This document shows positions 35,388 to 44,780 of a stretch of 64,000 nucleotides of DNA, in pieces. The notes beneath the pieces are model-generated. The model made no database searches, was not told the DNA's origin, and saw nothing but the letters and a program-made list of their open reading frames with translations. Every line of letters begins with the position of its first letter. Position 1 is the first letter of the stretch. The translations under genes were made by a program, and so were the position numbers. The DNA lies in the NCBI GenBank assembly GCA_049889355.1, contig JBMHDN010000013.1, positions 1-64,000 of the forward strand. The letters run 5' to 3'. This DNA comes from JBMHDN01 sp049889355. Its GTDB lineage: Bacteria; Pseudomonadota; Alphaproteobacteria; Puniceispirillales; Puniceispirillaceae.

Positions 35388-36692
35388 TTAACAGCTGTTG
35401 ATATGCTGACCCACCGCTTTGGCAGCCATCTCGATGGCCTCTTCTGTCTGGATGAGGTCAGCCTCGCTCAAAGCCAGTTGTGGATAGAGTTTGGCTGGTG
35501 ATTTCAAAATACCCTGTTCGCGCAAAATCCGGTTAAACAACGCGCTATGTGCGCCATTAGCAGATTTGGTATCGCGGTAATTGCGTACCGGATGATCGCT
35601 AAATACAACATCAAATAAGGTTGGATGGCCGACCATCTGATGCGGCACGCCCTGGCTGCTCAGCGCCTCATCAATGCGTTGCCACAGACGCTTGCCCATC
35701 TGATTCAAGCGCGTCAGGCTTTCAGGGCGTTTGAGAATTTCCAATGTCTTCAGCCCAGCCACTGAGGCCACTGGATTACCACTCAAGGTGCCGGTTTGCA
35801 TCAGCCAGCGATCTTGACCATGCGGGTCCTGACCTGCTGCTTTTTTGTCAAACAGATCCATAATCTCTTTTTTGCCAGCAATCGCCGCTAGTGGAAAACC
35901 ACCGCCAATAATTTTGCCAAGTGTGGTGAGATCAGGTGTCACACCATAGAGTGTTTGCGCCCCATTATAGTGAAAGCGAAAAGCGGTTACCACCTCATCA
36001 AAAATCAGCACTGCGCCATGCGCATCACATAGCTGGCGCAGGCAAGCCAGAAAACCCTCTTCTGGCGGGATGATGCGCTGAAGCGGTTCGACAATAATGC
36101 CGGCAATCTCATCTCCATATTCTGCAAATAAGCTGGTGATAAAATCCATGTCATTGAACGGGGCGATCAGCATATCCTGTTCAACAGATTTCGGAATGCC
36201 AGCTGAATCAGGGATAGGTTGCGGGAAATTGACTTCACGTGTAGGGGCTAGGCTCATCTGGGCTTCGGCTGACATGCCGTGATAGCCCCCTTCAAATTTT
36301 ACTATTTTTGAGCGGCCTGTATAGGCACGTGCCAGGCGCATCGCATACATATCTGCTTCGCCGCCTGTGCTGACATAGCGCAACTGTTCAGCAGAAGGTA
36401 GGGCCGCATTGATCTCTTCAGCCAGTTCAACACCTGCAGTGGAATTGGCAAAAAAAGTCATGCCCTTATCTAGCTGTTCATGCACGGCTTCCAATACTTC
36501 AGGATGGCCGTGGCCGAGCACCATCGGGCCAGAACCAATCAAATAATCAATGAATTTACGCCCGTCTGTGGTATGAACATAAGCGCCCGTACCATGGGAG
36601 ATCATCACCGCATTATCGAAATTGCCAAATCCGCCAGCAGGCAGGGCTTTATCCGCACGCTCAAACCAATTATGGGGAGTGTTCTCATTCAT
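35388..36692 (-). CDS. Class III aminotransferase related to glutamate-1-semialdehyde aminomutase
   Basis: A PLP-dependent fold-type I enzyme of 434 residues. GSGPMVLGHGHPEV, VSTGGEADMYAMRLARAYTGRSKIVKFEGGYHG, VLIFDEVVTAFRF with the PLP aspartate, and the Schiff-base lysine in LGKIIGGGFPLAAIAG are all visible. It resembles HemL but sits in a catabolic gene set (two enolase-superfamily genes and an MDR enzyme on the same strand), so a role in amine or amino-acid breakdown is more likely than in haem synthesis. ATG at 36692 is preferred to the TTG two codons earlier. The true substrate is unknown. Confidence 0.78.
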   Translation of the reverse strand: MNENTPHNWFERADKALPAGGFGNFDNAVMISHGTGAYVHTTDGRKFIDYLIGSGPMVLGHGHPEVLEAVHEQLDKGMTFFANSTAGVELAEEINAALPSAEQLRYVSTGGEADMYAMRLARAYTGRSKIVKFEGGYHGMSAEAQMSLAPTREVNFPQPIPDSAGIPKSVEQDMLIAPFNDMDFITSLFAEYGDEIAGIIVEPLQRIIPPEEGFLACLRQLCDAHGAVLIFDEVVTAFRFHYNGAQTLYGVTPDLTTLGKIIGGGFPLAAIAGKKEIMDLFDKKAAGQDPHGQDRWLMQTGTLSGNPVASVAGLKTLEILKRPESLTRLNQMGKRLWQRIDEALSSQGVPHQMVGHPTLFDVVFSDHPVRNYRDTKSANGAHSALFNRILREQGILKSPAKLYPQLALSEADLIQTEEAIEMAAKAVGQHINSC

Positions 36693-36729
36693 CTTCAAAT
36701 CTCTGTTATTTTAAGATCGTCTCTTAGAT

Positions 36730-37836
36730 TCAACGGTAAATAGCAATTGGCTGGCCCAGCCTGTCCACTTCAGGGATAACCCCTAGTCCTGGTTTTGAAG
36801 GTGGCGTTGCAAAGCCATTTTGATTACGCACGCCCTGGCCTTCAACCGGATCAATGCTGAGATGGTCATGGGCTAGCCAACTGGCCAGCCTGTTTTCATC
36901 TGGTGTAGAGGCCGCAAGATGGAAGGCGGCAGTATCAGCCAGCGCGCTGCCACCGACATCTTCAATATGCATTTGCCAGCCAACCGATATACCAAAATCA
37001 CGGATTTGCCGTGCTTTGGTCAGGCCACCCAGCCGATTTGGCTTCACCTTCACCCCGGCACAGGCTTGTGCTTTCCAGGCCTGCAGATGATCATTCATAT
37101 CATGCATCACCTCATCTAACATGATGGGCTGCGAGACCTTGCTGGCCACATAGGCGCACTGGTCTAATGTCTGGCAGGGTTGTTCAACCCAGTCGCGCGC
37201 ATCCACACTGTTTAAAACTTCAATCGCAATGCCAGGTGTCCAGGCGCGGTTCACATCAAATGTAACCCGCTCATCAGAGGGCAGGGCCGCTGAGATGGCG
37301 TCGATACGGGCTTTGTCTAGGGCCGGATTATCACCACCAATTTTAGCAGAATGAGTGCGATATCCCTTTGCGCTGGCTGCTTTGATGAGGGCCATCATCT
37401 CATCTGGTGTGCCTGTTGAAATAGAGCTATTCAGCTCTACAGGCTTAGCTACATCTCCGCCCAGCATCTGCCAGAGCGGCAGGCCAGCCACCTGACCCAA
37501 AATATCCCAGCAGGCAATATCAACAGGTGATTTGGCATAGAGATGGCCTGGCAGGGTGACATCCATCAGCCGGTTGATATGATCAAGGCTGCGCGGGTCT
37601 TGTCCTATCAGTTGCGGTGCTAGCACTGTGAGCGCTGCGGATACACCAGCCCCATGGGCTGGCAGATAGCTATGTCCCCAAGGGCAGGCCTCACCCCAAC
37701 CTGTGATGCCTTCATCTGTATGCACAGACACAAAGACCGAATCGAGTTTCTCAAACCGCAGACGCCCGCCACTCAGAAAATAAGGCTTGCTGAGCGGCAG
37801 GGTGATTTCATACAAGCGGATTTCTGAGATCTTCAT
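36730..37836 (-). CDS. Enolase-superfamily (mandelate racemase/muconate lactonising type) enzyme, copy 1
   Basis: A 368-residue barrel enzyme that abstracts a proton next to a carboxylate with Mg assistance. Candidate catalytic lysines lie in HSAKIGGDN and GVKVKPNRLGG. Mg ligands are the aspartate in TFDVNRAW, the glutamate in DWVEQPCQ and the acidic pair in MLDEVMHD. Two opposing lysines are the pattern of racemases and epimerases in this superfamily, including dipeptide and hydroxyproline-betaine epimerases. It is 15 bases downstream of a second, diverged copy. Nearby betaine-type oxygenases make a betaine substrate a reasonable guess, no more. Confidence 0.78.
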   Translation of the reverse strand: MKISEIRLYEITLPLSKPYFLSGGRLRFEKLDSVFVSVHTDEGITGWGEACPWGHSYLPAHGAGVSAALTVLAPQLIGQDPRSLDHINRLMDVTLPGHLYAKSPVDIACWDILGQVAGLPLWQMLGGDVAKPVELNSSISTGTPDEMMALIKAASAKGYRTHSAKIGGDNPALDKARIDAISAALPSDERVTFDVNRAWTPGIAIEVLNSVDARDWVEQPCQTLDQCAYVASKVSQPIMLDEVMHDMNDHLQAWKAQACAGVKVKPNRLGGLTKARQIRDFGISVGWQMHIEDVGGSALADTAAFHLAASTPDENRLASWLAHDHLSIDPVEGQGVRNQNGFATPPSKPGLGVIPEVDRLGQPIAIYR

Positions 37837-37851
37837 AGCGTCTCTCCCTCA

Positions 37852-38961
37852 TCACGCTTCATAGACTGCAATAGGCGCGCCGAGCGCTTCAAAATCGGGT
37901 TCTACCCCGAGCCCTGGCGCATCTGAGGCCAATAATTTACCCTGCGCTGTTTCAGGTCCGGGCTTGCCGGTTGAGCGGGTATTATAATTATGCAGATCTG
38001 TTGAATTGACCAAAAACTCAGCTGGTGTAGAGGCCGCAAAATGGGCCACCGCTGCAGAGGTGATCTCGCCGCCCCAGCTATCCTCAGCCACCACCGGCAT
38101 CCGGTGGTCAATCAGATAGTCACGCATCCGGCGTGATTTAGACAAGCCGCCTTGCTTGGATATTTTTAGACAGACTATCTCTGCCCCTCTATCAGCAACC
38201 ACCTGTTTGACCATCTCAAAATCAGAGATACATTCATCCAGCTTCATCGGCAGATCAATGCGGGCGCGCACTTGCTGGCATTCTGCATAGGTTTTACAAG
38301 GCTGCTCGAAAATATAATCTAAATGACGCGTAGCCCGTGCAACCCGCAGCGCATCATCTACACGCCAGCCCTGATTGGCATCTGCCATGGCTTTTTCACC
38401 AGCCTGTAGCAGCGGGACGGTTTCCACAATCCGGTCAATATCTGATACCCAGTCAGCCCCGACTTTGATCTGGAACTGGCGATAGCCCATCTCGCGATAG
38501 CGGTTCATTTCGGCAATCGTCTCAGACACATCATCTTTTTGAGGCGCAACACGATACATCGGGGCCCCGTCATTGAGCTTGCCGCCCATCAGCATCCAGA
38601 CAGGCTGGTGCGTGGCTTTGCCCAGAATATCCCAGCAGGCAATATCAAAGGGTGATTTGGCATAACCATGCCCTTGGATGGTGTGATCCATCACCTGCTC
38701 GATGCGGCCAAGCTGGCGCGGGTCTTCCCCCAACAGGGCCGGCGCCAGCAAACGGGCAGCTGCATCCACACCATGTGAGAAAGCCTGCATATAATTTTCA
38801 CCACAAGGGGTAAACTCACCGCAGCCTGACAGCCCTGCATCTGTTTCAATCACCACCACATGCGCAACGGCCACCCTCAAGGGATTGCCAGCCCCCCAGC
38901 TATAGGTGCCGCCTACATAAGGCAGGTCTGTTCGGTAAAGTGAAATACGGTTGATTTTCAT
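37852..38961 (-). CDS. Enolase-superfamily (mandelate racemase/muconate lactonising type) enzyme, copy 2
   Basis: A 369-residue paralogue of the gene after it. It has GCGEFTPCGENYMQAFSHG, the lysine in FQIKVGADWV, the Mg aspartate in MADANQGWRV, the glutamate in IFEQPCKTY, LDECISDF, and the second lysine in VCLKISKQGG. QIKxG followed by a later lysine is also the arrangement I recall in 4-hydroxyproline betaine epimerase. The two copies keep the same framework (GHGYAKSPFDIACWDILG here, GHLYAKSPVDIACWDILG in copy 1) but differ in specificity loops, so they likely act on related but different substrates. Confidence 0.78.
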   Translation of the reverse strand: MKINRISLYRTDLPYVGGTYSWGAGNPLRVAVAHVVVIETDAGLSGCGEFTPCGENYMQAFSHGVDAAARLLAPALLGEDPRQLGRIEQVMDHTIQGHGYAKSPFDIACWDILGKATHQPVWMLMGGKLNDGAPMYRVAPQKDDVSETIAEMNRYREMGYRQFQIKVGADWVSDIDRIVETVPLLQAGEKAMADANQGWRVDDALRVARATRHLDYIFEQPCKTYAECQQVRARIDLPMKLDECISDFEMVKQVVADRGAEIVCLKISKQGGLSKSRRMRDYLIDHRMPVVAEDSWGGEITSAAVAHFAASTPAEFLVNSTDLHNYNTRSTGKPGPETAQGKLLASDAPGLGVEPDFEALGAPIAVYEA

Positions 38962-38973
38962 GAGTTTGATTGT

Positions 38974-40089
38974 CTAGTCCCAGGGGCAGACCACAATATT
39001 GCCCACATGTTTTTTATCAATGAAAGCCTGCTGGGCTATGTGTAATTCGCGCAGCGGATAGCTGGCTGCCAGCACTGGCTTTACATCGCCGGCATTGATA
39101 TAGCTGACCAGCTTGCCAAACAGATCAGGGGCCACCACGGTGGCACCGGTAAAGGTCAGATCACGCAAATAAAAAGTGCGCATATCAAATTCGACAATCG
39201 GCCCTGCAATGGCCCCAGCACAGGTATAGCGCCCGCCGCGTTCCAGCACATCAATGATATGCCCAAAGCCATCGCCGCCAACCACATCAGCCACCACACT
39301 CACGCTCTCACGGCCTGTCGCTGCTTTTAAATCAGCTTTCAGATCAACAGGGGCGCGGTCCAATATCGCATCTGGATTGAGGCGTGCCACATCTTCATGT
39401 TTGGTCTTGCTGGCCATCGCAATCGCCGACGCCCCACGTCTTTTGGCCAGCTGGATGAGAGCTGAGCCCACCCCGCCTGAGGCGCCTGGTATCAATACGC
39501 TATCGCCAGGGCCGACATTGGCCCTCTCTAGCATATTTTCGGCTGTGATATAGGCGGTGGCAAAAGTCGCAATTTCAATATCAGAAAGCGGGCTCTCTAC
39601 CACATGGAGATGACGTGCATCAATTTTGTTGAATTGCGCAAAGCCACCATCACATTCTGAGCCAAAATAACCTGATTTATCTTTATTGAGCGGGTCATCC
39701 CAATCACGCAGCCAAGTGTCAACCATGACACGTTTGCCAATCAGAGCTGGTTCGACATCTGCGCCAACCGCCATCACTTCACCGCAAATATCAGCACCTT
39801 GAATACGAGGGAAGGTAATAGCAGCCCCACCCCATGTCGCATCCTCATCATCTGCACCATCAAAAGCCCCGCCAGTTGTCGCATCTGACACGCCTTTGGA
39901 ATACCAGGCGGTACGGGTGTTGACATCGGTGTTATTCAGCCCGCAGGCCAGCACTTTTAACAGCACCTCATGCGGGCCGATTTCAGGCACCGGCCAGTCT
40001 GTGTGAAATACCAGCTGGTCCATATCGCCATGCCCCATCAGCACCATTGCTTGCATGGTTGTTGGCAGTGTGTCGTTGGTCTCAGCCAT
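38974..40089 (-). CDS. Zinc-type/MDR alcohol dehydrogenase family oxidoreductase
   Basis: A 371-residue medium-chain dehydrogenase/reductase. PEIGPHEVLLKVLACGLNNTDVNTR, IQGADICGEVMAVG and the NAD(P) loop IPGASGGVGSALIQLAKRRGA are typical. The position usually held by the catalytic zinc cysteine reads ACGLNNTD, like quinone-reductase-type members, so zinc dependence is uncertain. AAGGAG places the start at 40089. It is 12 bases upstream of the enolase-superfamily pair, so it shares their operon and perhaps their pathway. No substrate is assigned. Confidence 0.8.
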   Translation of the reverse strand: MAETNDTLPTTMQAMVLMGHGDMDQLVFHTDWPVPEIGPHEVLLKVLACGLNNTDVNTRTAWYSKGVSDATTGGAFDGADDEDATWGGAAITFPRIQGADICGEVMAVGADVEPALIGKRVMVDTWLRDWDDPLNKDKSGYFGSECDGGFAQFNKIDARHLHVVESPLSDIEIATFATAYITAENMLERANVGPGDSVLIPGASGGVGSALIQLAKRRGASAIAMASKTKHEDVARLNPDAILDRAPVDLKADLKAATGRESVSVVADVVGGDGFGHIIDVLERGGRYTCAGAIAGPIVEFDMRTFYLRDLTFTGATVVAPDLFGKLVSYINAGDVKPVLAASYPLRELHIAQQAFIDKKHVGNIVVCPWD

Positions 40090-40175
40090 GATTTGTGCTC
40101 CTTGCCGGCATTTGGCCATGATTATATGGCCAAATCAGATCTGGGTTTTTGCGATATGCTTGACGTTATCTCAGC

Positions 40176-42650
40176 TTAACCATCTGCACGTGGCAAGAGG
40201 TTTTCGCTGTCATAAGCTGCATCGCCAAGGACAACAGCCTTGCGCGGTGCATTCATGATCATCACCTCGAGTGCCTGCCCTGGCTTGGCTGCTTCTGGCT
40301 TGATATAGGCAAAGGCCATAATCTTGCCAACAGAATGACCATAAGCAACAGAGCTGGTTGAGCCGACAACTTGGCCATCCATCATCACCGCTTCGCCGCC
40401 ATGACCATCGCTCACCCCATCTGGTTCAATGGCAAGATAGGCACAAACCCATGGCCTATCGTTTGATTCAGCACTCGCAATCGTGGCGTCACGGCCGATA
40501 AAATCGCCCTTATCCACTTTCACAAAGCGCATCACATCTGCTTCTGGCAGAGTCACTTCATTGGTGAGCTCGCCTGCCCCTTTAAAGGCTTTTTCCATCC
40601 GCATGACATTCATCGCAAACGAGCCATAATCAGTCAGCCCATGAGCTGAGCCTGTATCTGACAAGGCTTGATACACAGCCAGCATGCCTTCGCGCGGACC
40701 ATGTAATTCCCAGCCCAGTTCACCTGCATAGGAAATGCGCATCGCCAAGAGCTCACAGCCGGCAATGGTGATGAACTTCGCCTTCAGCCATGGGAACTCT
40801 GCGTTGCTGAGGCCGGCATCTGTCACCGCGCTCAAAATGCTGCGTGATTTCGGGCCTTGCAGAGCCAGTGCTGCCCAGTCATAAGACCGGTTGATAACCT
40901 GATAATCACCTGCATCACCATAATTGGCGATATGATCCAGCAAACGCTGTTCGAAAAAGGCAGCACACACCAGATAATAGCGGTCTTCATCCATCTTGAT
41001 GACGGTTGTTTCCAGTTCAATACGGCCGCGCGGGCTCAGCATATGTGTCAGGGCAATGCTGCCTGTTTTTTGCGGTAGTTTATTGGCGATAAGCTTATCC
41101 AGCATCGCCCCTGCATCAGGGCCGGCAATTTCAATTTTGGTGAAGGCTGAGATATCCATGATACCAGCAGCTTCGCGTACCGCTTTAACTTCCCGTCCGA
41201 CACGATCATGTACCGCGTTGCGTTTAAATGAATAATGGTCTTCCTGGGCAACCCCATCACCTGCAAACCAGCGTGGACGTTCATGACCAAACACCTCTTC
41301 ATGCACCGCACCTTTGGCTTTCAAGGTCTCATAAAACGGGCTTGGCTTAACCGGACGACCTGCCAGACGGTTGAAATGCGGGAACGGGATTTCATGGCGC
41401 AGGCAGTAATCTTCCTTGGCTTTGATGATCTGCCAATCAGGTGTCGCATAATCTCCGAAACGACGCGGATCATATTCCCGCATGGAAATATCAGCTGAGC
41501 CATGGACCATCCATTTGGCCAATTCTCTGGTCAGACCAGGTCCCCAGCCAATGCCGATTTGCGTACCGCAACAACACCAGTAATTTTTTGCCCCTGCAAC
41601 CGGGCCAATGAGCGGGTTACCATCTGGCGGATGGCTGATTGCGCCATGTACTTCACGCTTGATACCCAGTTCAGCCAAAACAGGCATCCGATCCAGTGCA
41701 TTTTCAAGCCAAGGCATGATCCGATCATAATCGGCTTCAAACAGCTCATTCTCGGCATCCCATGGGCAATGATCTTCCCAGACCGTATTAGGGTTTTCTT
41801 TTTCATAAATGCCGATAAGGCCTGATTTTTGTTCCATGCGGATATAGCCGGACACCAGCTTGTCATCACGGATAACAGGCAGCTCTTTGTCCAATTCCAT
41901 AAATTCAGGCACGGTGTCGGTGACAAAATAATGGTGGGTCATGCTGGTCATCGGTAATTGCAGGCCTGACCATTCGCCCATCTGGCGGGCATAGGTGCCC
42001 CCTGCATTGACCACATGTTCACAAATAATATCGCCTTTTTCGGTTGAGACTTTCCACTCACCTGATTCCAGCTGTTTGATATCGGTGGCACGGCACCGGC
42101 GGATAATCTTTGCACCCAGCTTGCGAGCACCAGCGGCCATCGCTTGGGTTACGCCAGATGGGTCTGCATGGCCATCATCTGGGGTGTGCAAGGCGCCCAA
42201 CACCCCGTCCAGATTATAAAAAGGATGGTGTTTGCGAATCTCTTCAGGTCCAACAAGCTCCATCGGAAAGCCGAGTGCGGTGCCGACACTCATCGTGTGG
42301 CGCAGCCAGTCCATTTCATCTTCTGTATAGGCCAGGCGGAACGACCCGCATCCATGCCAAGTCACAGATACCCCGGTTTCTTCTTCCAGCTGACCACTAT
42401 AGAGATCGATATTATAGCCAACCATTTTACCCAACGCATAGCTGGAGGTAGAATGGGTAATCTGGCCGGCAGCATGCCATGTTGAACCAGAGGTTAATTC
42501 AGCCTTTTCAAGCAACACCACATCAGACCAGCCTTCATGGGCCAGATGATGGGCCAGACCACAGCCCATCACGCCGCCGCCAACAATCACCACGCGGGCA
42601 TGGCTGGGCAGGTTGGTTGTTCCAAATTCAACAGAAGAAGTCTCAGACAT
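40176..42650 (-). CDS. Dimethylglycine/sarcosine dehydrogenase-like FAD-GcvT fusion protein
   Basis: An 824-residue two-part enzyme. The N-terminal DAO-type domain has VVIVGGGVMGCGLAHHLA for FAD and LTSGSTWHAAGQI, whose histidine matches the covalent flavin site of dimethylglycine and sarcosine dehydrogenases. The C-terminal half is a GcvT-type folate domain (ISAFTKIEIAGPDA, ISYAGELGWELHGP, FIGRDA). Such fusions oxidatively demethylate N-methyl amines and pass the one-carbon unit to tetrahydrofolate. It is divergent from the RpiR-Rieske operon, which fits stepwise betaine demethylation. Start at 42650 (MSETSS) is chosen by the usual beginning; no strong ribosome site is seen. Confidence 0.84.
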   Translation of the reverse strand: MSETSSVEFGTTNLPSHARVVIVGGGVMGCGLAHHLAHEGWSDVVLLEKAELTSGSTWHAAGQITHSTSSYALGKMVGYNIDLYSGQLEEETGVSVTWHGCGSFRLAYTEDEMDWLRHTMSVGTALGFPMELVGPEEIRKHHPFYNLDGVLGALHTPDDGHADPSGVTQAMAAGARKLGAKIIRRCRATDIKQLESGEWKVSTEKGDIICEHVVNAGGTYARQMGEWSGLQLPMTSMTHHYFVTDTVPEFMELDKELPVIRDDKLVSGYIRMEQKSGLIGIYEKENPNTVWEDHCPWDAENELFEADYDRIMPWLENALDRMPVLAELGIKREVHGAISHPPDGNPLIGPVAGAKNYWCCCGTQIGIGWGPGLTRELAKWMVHGSADISMREYDPRRFGDYATPDWQIIKAKEDYCLRHEIPFPHFNRLAGRPVKPSPFYETLKAKGAVHEEVFGHERPRWFAGDGVAQEDHYSFKRNAVHDRVGREVKAVREAAGIMDISAFTKIEIAGPDAGAMLDKLIANKLPQKTGSIALTHMLSPRGRIELETTVIKMDEDRYYLVCAAFFEQRLLDHIANYGDAGDYQVINRSYDWAALALQGPKSRSILSAVTDAGLSNAEFPWLKAKFITIAGCELLAMRISYAGELGWELHGPREGMLAVYQALSDTGSAHGLTDYGSFAMNVMRMEKAFKGAGELTNEVTLPEADVMRFVKVDKGDFIGRDATIASAESNDRPWVCAYLAIEPDGVSDGHGGEAVMMDGQVVGSTSSVAYGHSVGKIMAFAYIKPEAAKPGQALEVMIMNAPRKAVVLGDAAYDSENLLPRADG

Positions 42651-42759
42651 GTTTTTAAAACCTAATCCTATGCAAAATAAGCACGCGCTCATTATTGGTT
42701 ACATAGCGCATGCATTCCGGTCTGGACAGAATAATGTGTCATTTGTATCATAGTCAATA

Positions 42760-43683
42760 ATGAATGATATAAATGTACCAAACTTAGCGATAAACGCCAC
42801 TGAACCGAGGCAGCATTGGCTGGATGCCATGGTTGCGGCCATGCCTGGTCTGCCGCCTGCCTTGCGCAAAGCAGCGGTCTGGTTATTGGAAAACAGCACA
42901 GAGATTGCCTTTCACTCAACACGTAAATTGGCAGTGCGTGCCGATGTGCATCCAAATACGCTGATTCGCCTCGCCCGGGTGTTAGGGGCGCAGAGTTTTG
43001 AGGATATTAAAGCTGATTTTATTTCCTCAGCACGCGCTGATCAGGCTGGTTTTCCAGATCGCGCACGTCGCCTGCAAGATTTATCAGCAGATGGTCAGAT
43101 GGGCCGGTTGTTTGAACAATTGCGCTTAAGCGCGACGCAGAATATTGAAGAAAGCTTTGACCAGCTGGATGCAAGCGCCTTAGAAAAAGCAGCTGATGTG
43201 ATTTTACAAGCGCGCCGCGTATTGGTCCTTGGTGTGGGTATTAATCATACGCTGGCCCGAAATTTTGTTTATTTAGCGGAAATGGCTGGGCAAGATATGC
43301 AGGCTGTGCCGCGCGACGGGTCCATGGCATTAGATGATGTGATGCGCGCCGATAGCGGGGATGTGCTGCTTGCGATGACATTCAAGCCCTATCGGGTAGA
43401 GGTTGTTGAAGCAGTAGAGCTGGCAAGGCAGCGCGGCGTCCAAATCATCGCTATTTCCGACAGTCCGGCTTCGCCAATTTTCACACAAGCGACTTGTTGC
43501 TTTTCTGTGGGGACGGATTCACCACAATTTTTCCCCTCCACATTTGCTACGATTGCCCTACTTGAAGCTTTGATGGCTTTTGTCATTGCCAAGGCAGGGC
43601 CAAATGTGGTCACCAATATTGAGTTAAATGATCAGCATCGCCAACAGCTGGGGTTGTATGTTGAAAAGCGAGATGAGAGATAA
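42760..43683 (+). CDS. RpiR-family transcriptional regulator
   Basis: A 307-residue regulator with an N-terminal helix-turn-helix (LRKAAVWLLENSTEIAFHSTRKLAVRADVHPNTLIRLARVLG) and a C-terminal SIS sugar-isomerase-type sensing domain (VLVLGVGINHTLARNFVYLAEMAG through IIAISDSPASPIF). RpiR members usually sense phosphosugars, but many alphaproteobacterial ones control amine or betaine genes. It is five bases upstream of the Rieske oxygenase and divergent from the FAD-GcvT gene, so it likely controls both. No clear palindrome was found in the 109-base divergent spacer. Confidence 0.88.
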   Translation: MNDINVPNLAINATEPRQHWLDAMVAAMPGLPPALRKAAVWLLENSTEIAFHSTRKLAVRADVHPNTLIRLARVLGAQSFEDIKADFISSARADQAGFPDRARRLQDLSADGQMGRLFEQLRLSATQNIEESFDQLDASALEKAADVILQARRVLVLGVGINHTLARNFVYLAEMAGQDMQAVPRDGSMALDDVMRADSGDVLLAMTFKPYRVEVVEAVELARQRGVQIIAISDSPASPIFTQATCCFSVGTDSPQFFPSTFATIALLEALMAFVIAKAGPNVVTNIELNDQHRQQLGLYVEKRDER

Positions 43684-43688
43684 GTATC

Positions 43689-44780
43689 GTGGATAAGCCT
43701 ATTTTATCACTGGACGCCCGTTATTACACTGACCCTGCTGTTTTTCGCATTGAGCAGGATAATGTGCTGGCCAGCACCTGGCAATTTGCCTGTCATGCCA
43801 GCCAGTTAGAAAATACCGGTGATTATGTTGCTTTTGACATGGCCGGTGAGAGCTTGTTTGCCATCAAAGACAGAGATGGCACCATCCGCACCTTTTATAA
43901 TGTGTGCCAGCATCGTGCACATCAATTGCTAGACGGGACGGGCAACACCAAGCTTATTACCTGCCCTTATCATGCCTGGACCTATGAATTTAACGGCCAG
44001 ATGCGTGCTGGCCCGAATGTGAATAAAGTCCCTGGCTTTGATAAATCATCTATTTGCTTAACCTCTGTGCGCACAGAAATATTCCATGGTTTTGTCTTTG
44101 TGAATCTGGATGATAATGCCAAGCCGATGGATGAGTGGTTTCCTGGAGTGCGCGAGGAGTTAGCCAGCTTTGTGCCGCATATTGATGAATTACGGCCGCT
44201 GGAATGGGTTGAAATTCCTGAGAATTGCAATTGGAAAGTCTCTGTTGAGAATTATTCAGAATGTTATCATTGCTCACTCAATCACCCGACTTTTTCAACT
44301 GGTGTGGTCAAGCCTGAAACCTATGATATCCAGCCGCAGGGCTATTGTTTGCGCCATACCACAGAATGCCAGAATTTAGAGGCGATGAGCTATCCGATTG
44401 ATTTGGCCTCAAACCAGCATGCAGGTGATTATTCCAGCTGGTTCCTCTGGCCTATGTTCTCCTTCCAGGTTTATCCTGGCAATGTGCTGAACACCTATCA
44501 CTGGCGCGCGGTTGATGTGGATAAGGTGGTTGTTTATCGCGGCTGGTATAAGAGCGCGCATATGACTGAAGAGGTCATTAAAAAGCTGGCGGTACAAGAT
44601 CGCGAGACCACAGTGGAAGAAGATATTCATCTCGTGGAATCAGTCCAGCGCGGGCTAAAATCACGTGGTTATCGGCCAGGCCCATTGGTGTTGGACCCAG
44701 CCAGCGGTGTGAAATCAGAACATTCGATTGCGGCGTTGCATAGCTGGATGCGAGACGCTGTTGATAAAGCTGAGGCTTAA
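43689..44780 (+). CDS. Rieske non-haem iron oxygenase alpha subunit, glycine betaine/carnitine/choline monooxygenase type
   Basis: A 363-residue Rieske oxygenase. The [2Fe-2S] ligands are C73 and H75 in CQHRAH and C92 and H95 in CPYHAW. The mononuclear iron site follows in ENYSECYHCSLNH, with H194 and H199, and a later aspartate in EEDIHLVE. A glutamate (E191) takes the bridging position that is an aspartate in aromatic-ring hydroxylases; glutamate there is known for carnitine monooxygenase CntA and related quaternary-amine enzymes. GTG start after a GAGAG stretch. No reductase partner is in the window. Demethylation of glycine betaine or a similar betaine is the favoured role. Confidence 0.82.
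   Translation: MDKPILSLDARYYTDPAVFRIEQDNVLASTWQFACHASQLENTGDYVAFDMAGESLFAIKDRDGTIRTFYNVCQHRAHQLLDGTGNTKLITCPYHAWTYEFNGQMRAGPNVNKVPGFDKSSICLTSVRTEIFHGFVFVNLDDNAKPMDEWFPGVREELASFVPHIDELRPLEWVEIPENCNWKVSVENYSECYHCSLNHPTFSTGVVKPETYDIQPQGYCLRHTTECQNLEAMSYPIDLASNQHAGDYSSWFLWPMFSFQVYPGNVLNTYHWRAVDVDKVVVYRGWYKSAHMTEEVIKKLAVQDRETTVEEDIHLVESVQRGLKSRGYRPGPLVLDPASGVKSEHSIAALHSWMRDAVDKAEA

Noticed and set aside
35388..36692. Haem-pathway hemL
   Set aside because: The gene sits in a catabolic cluster without other haem genes, so only the broad aminotransferase class is claimed.
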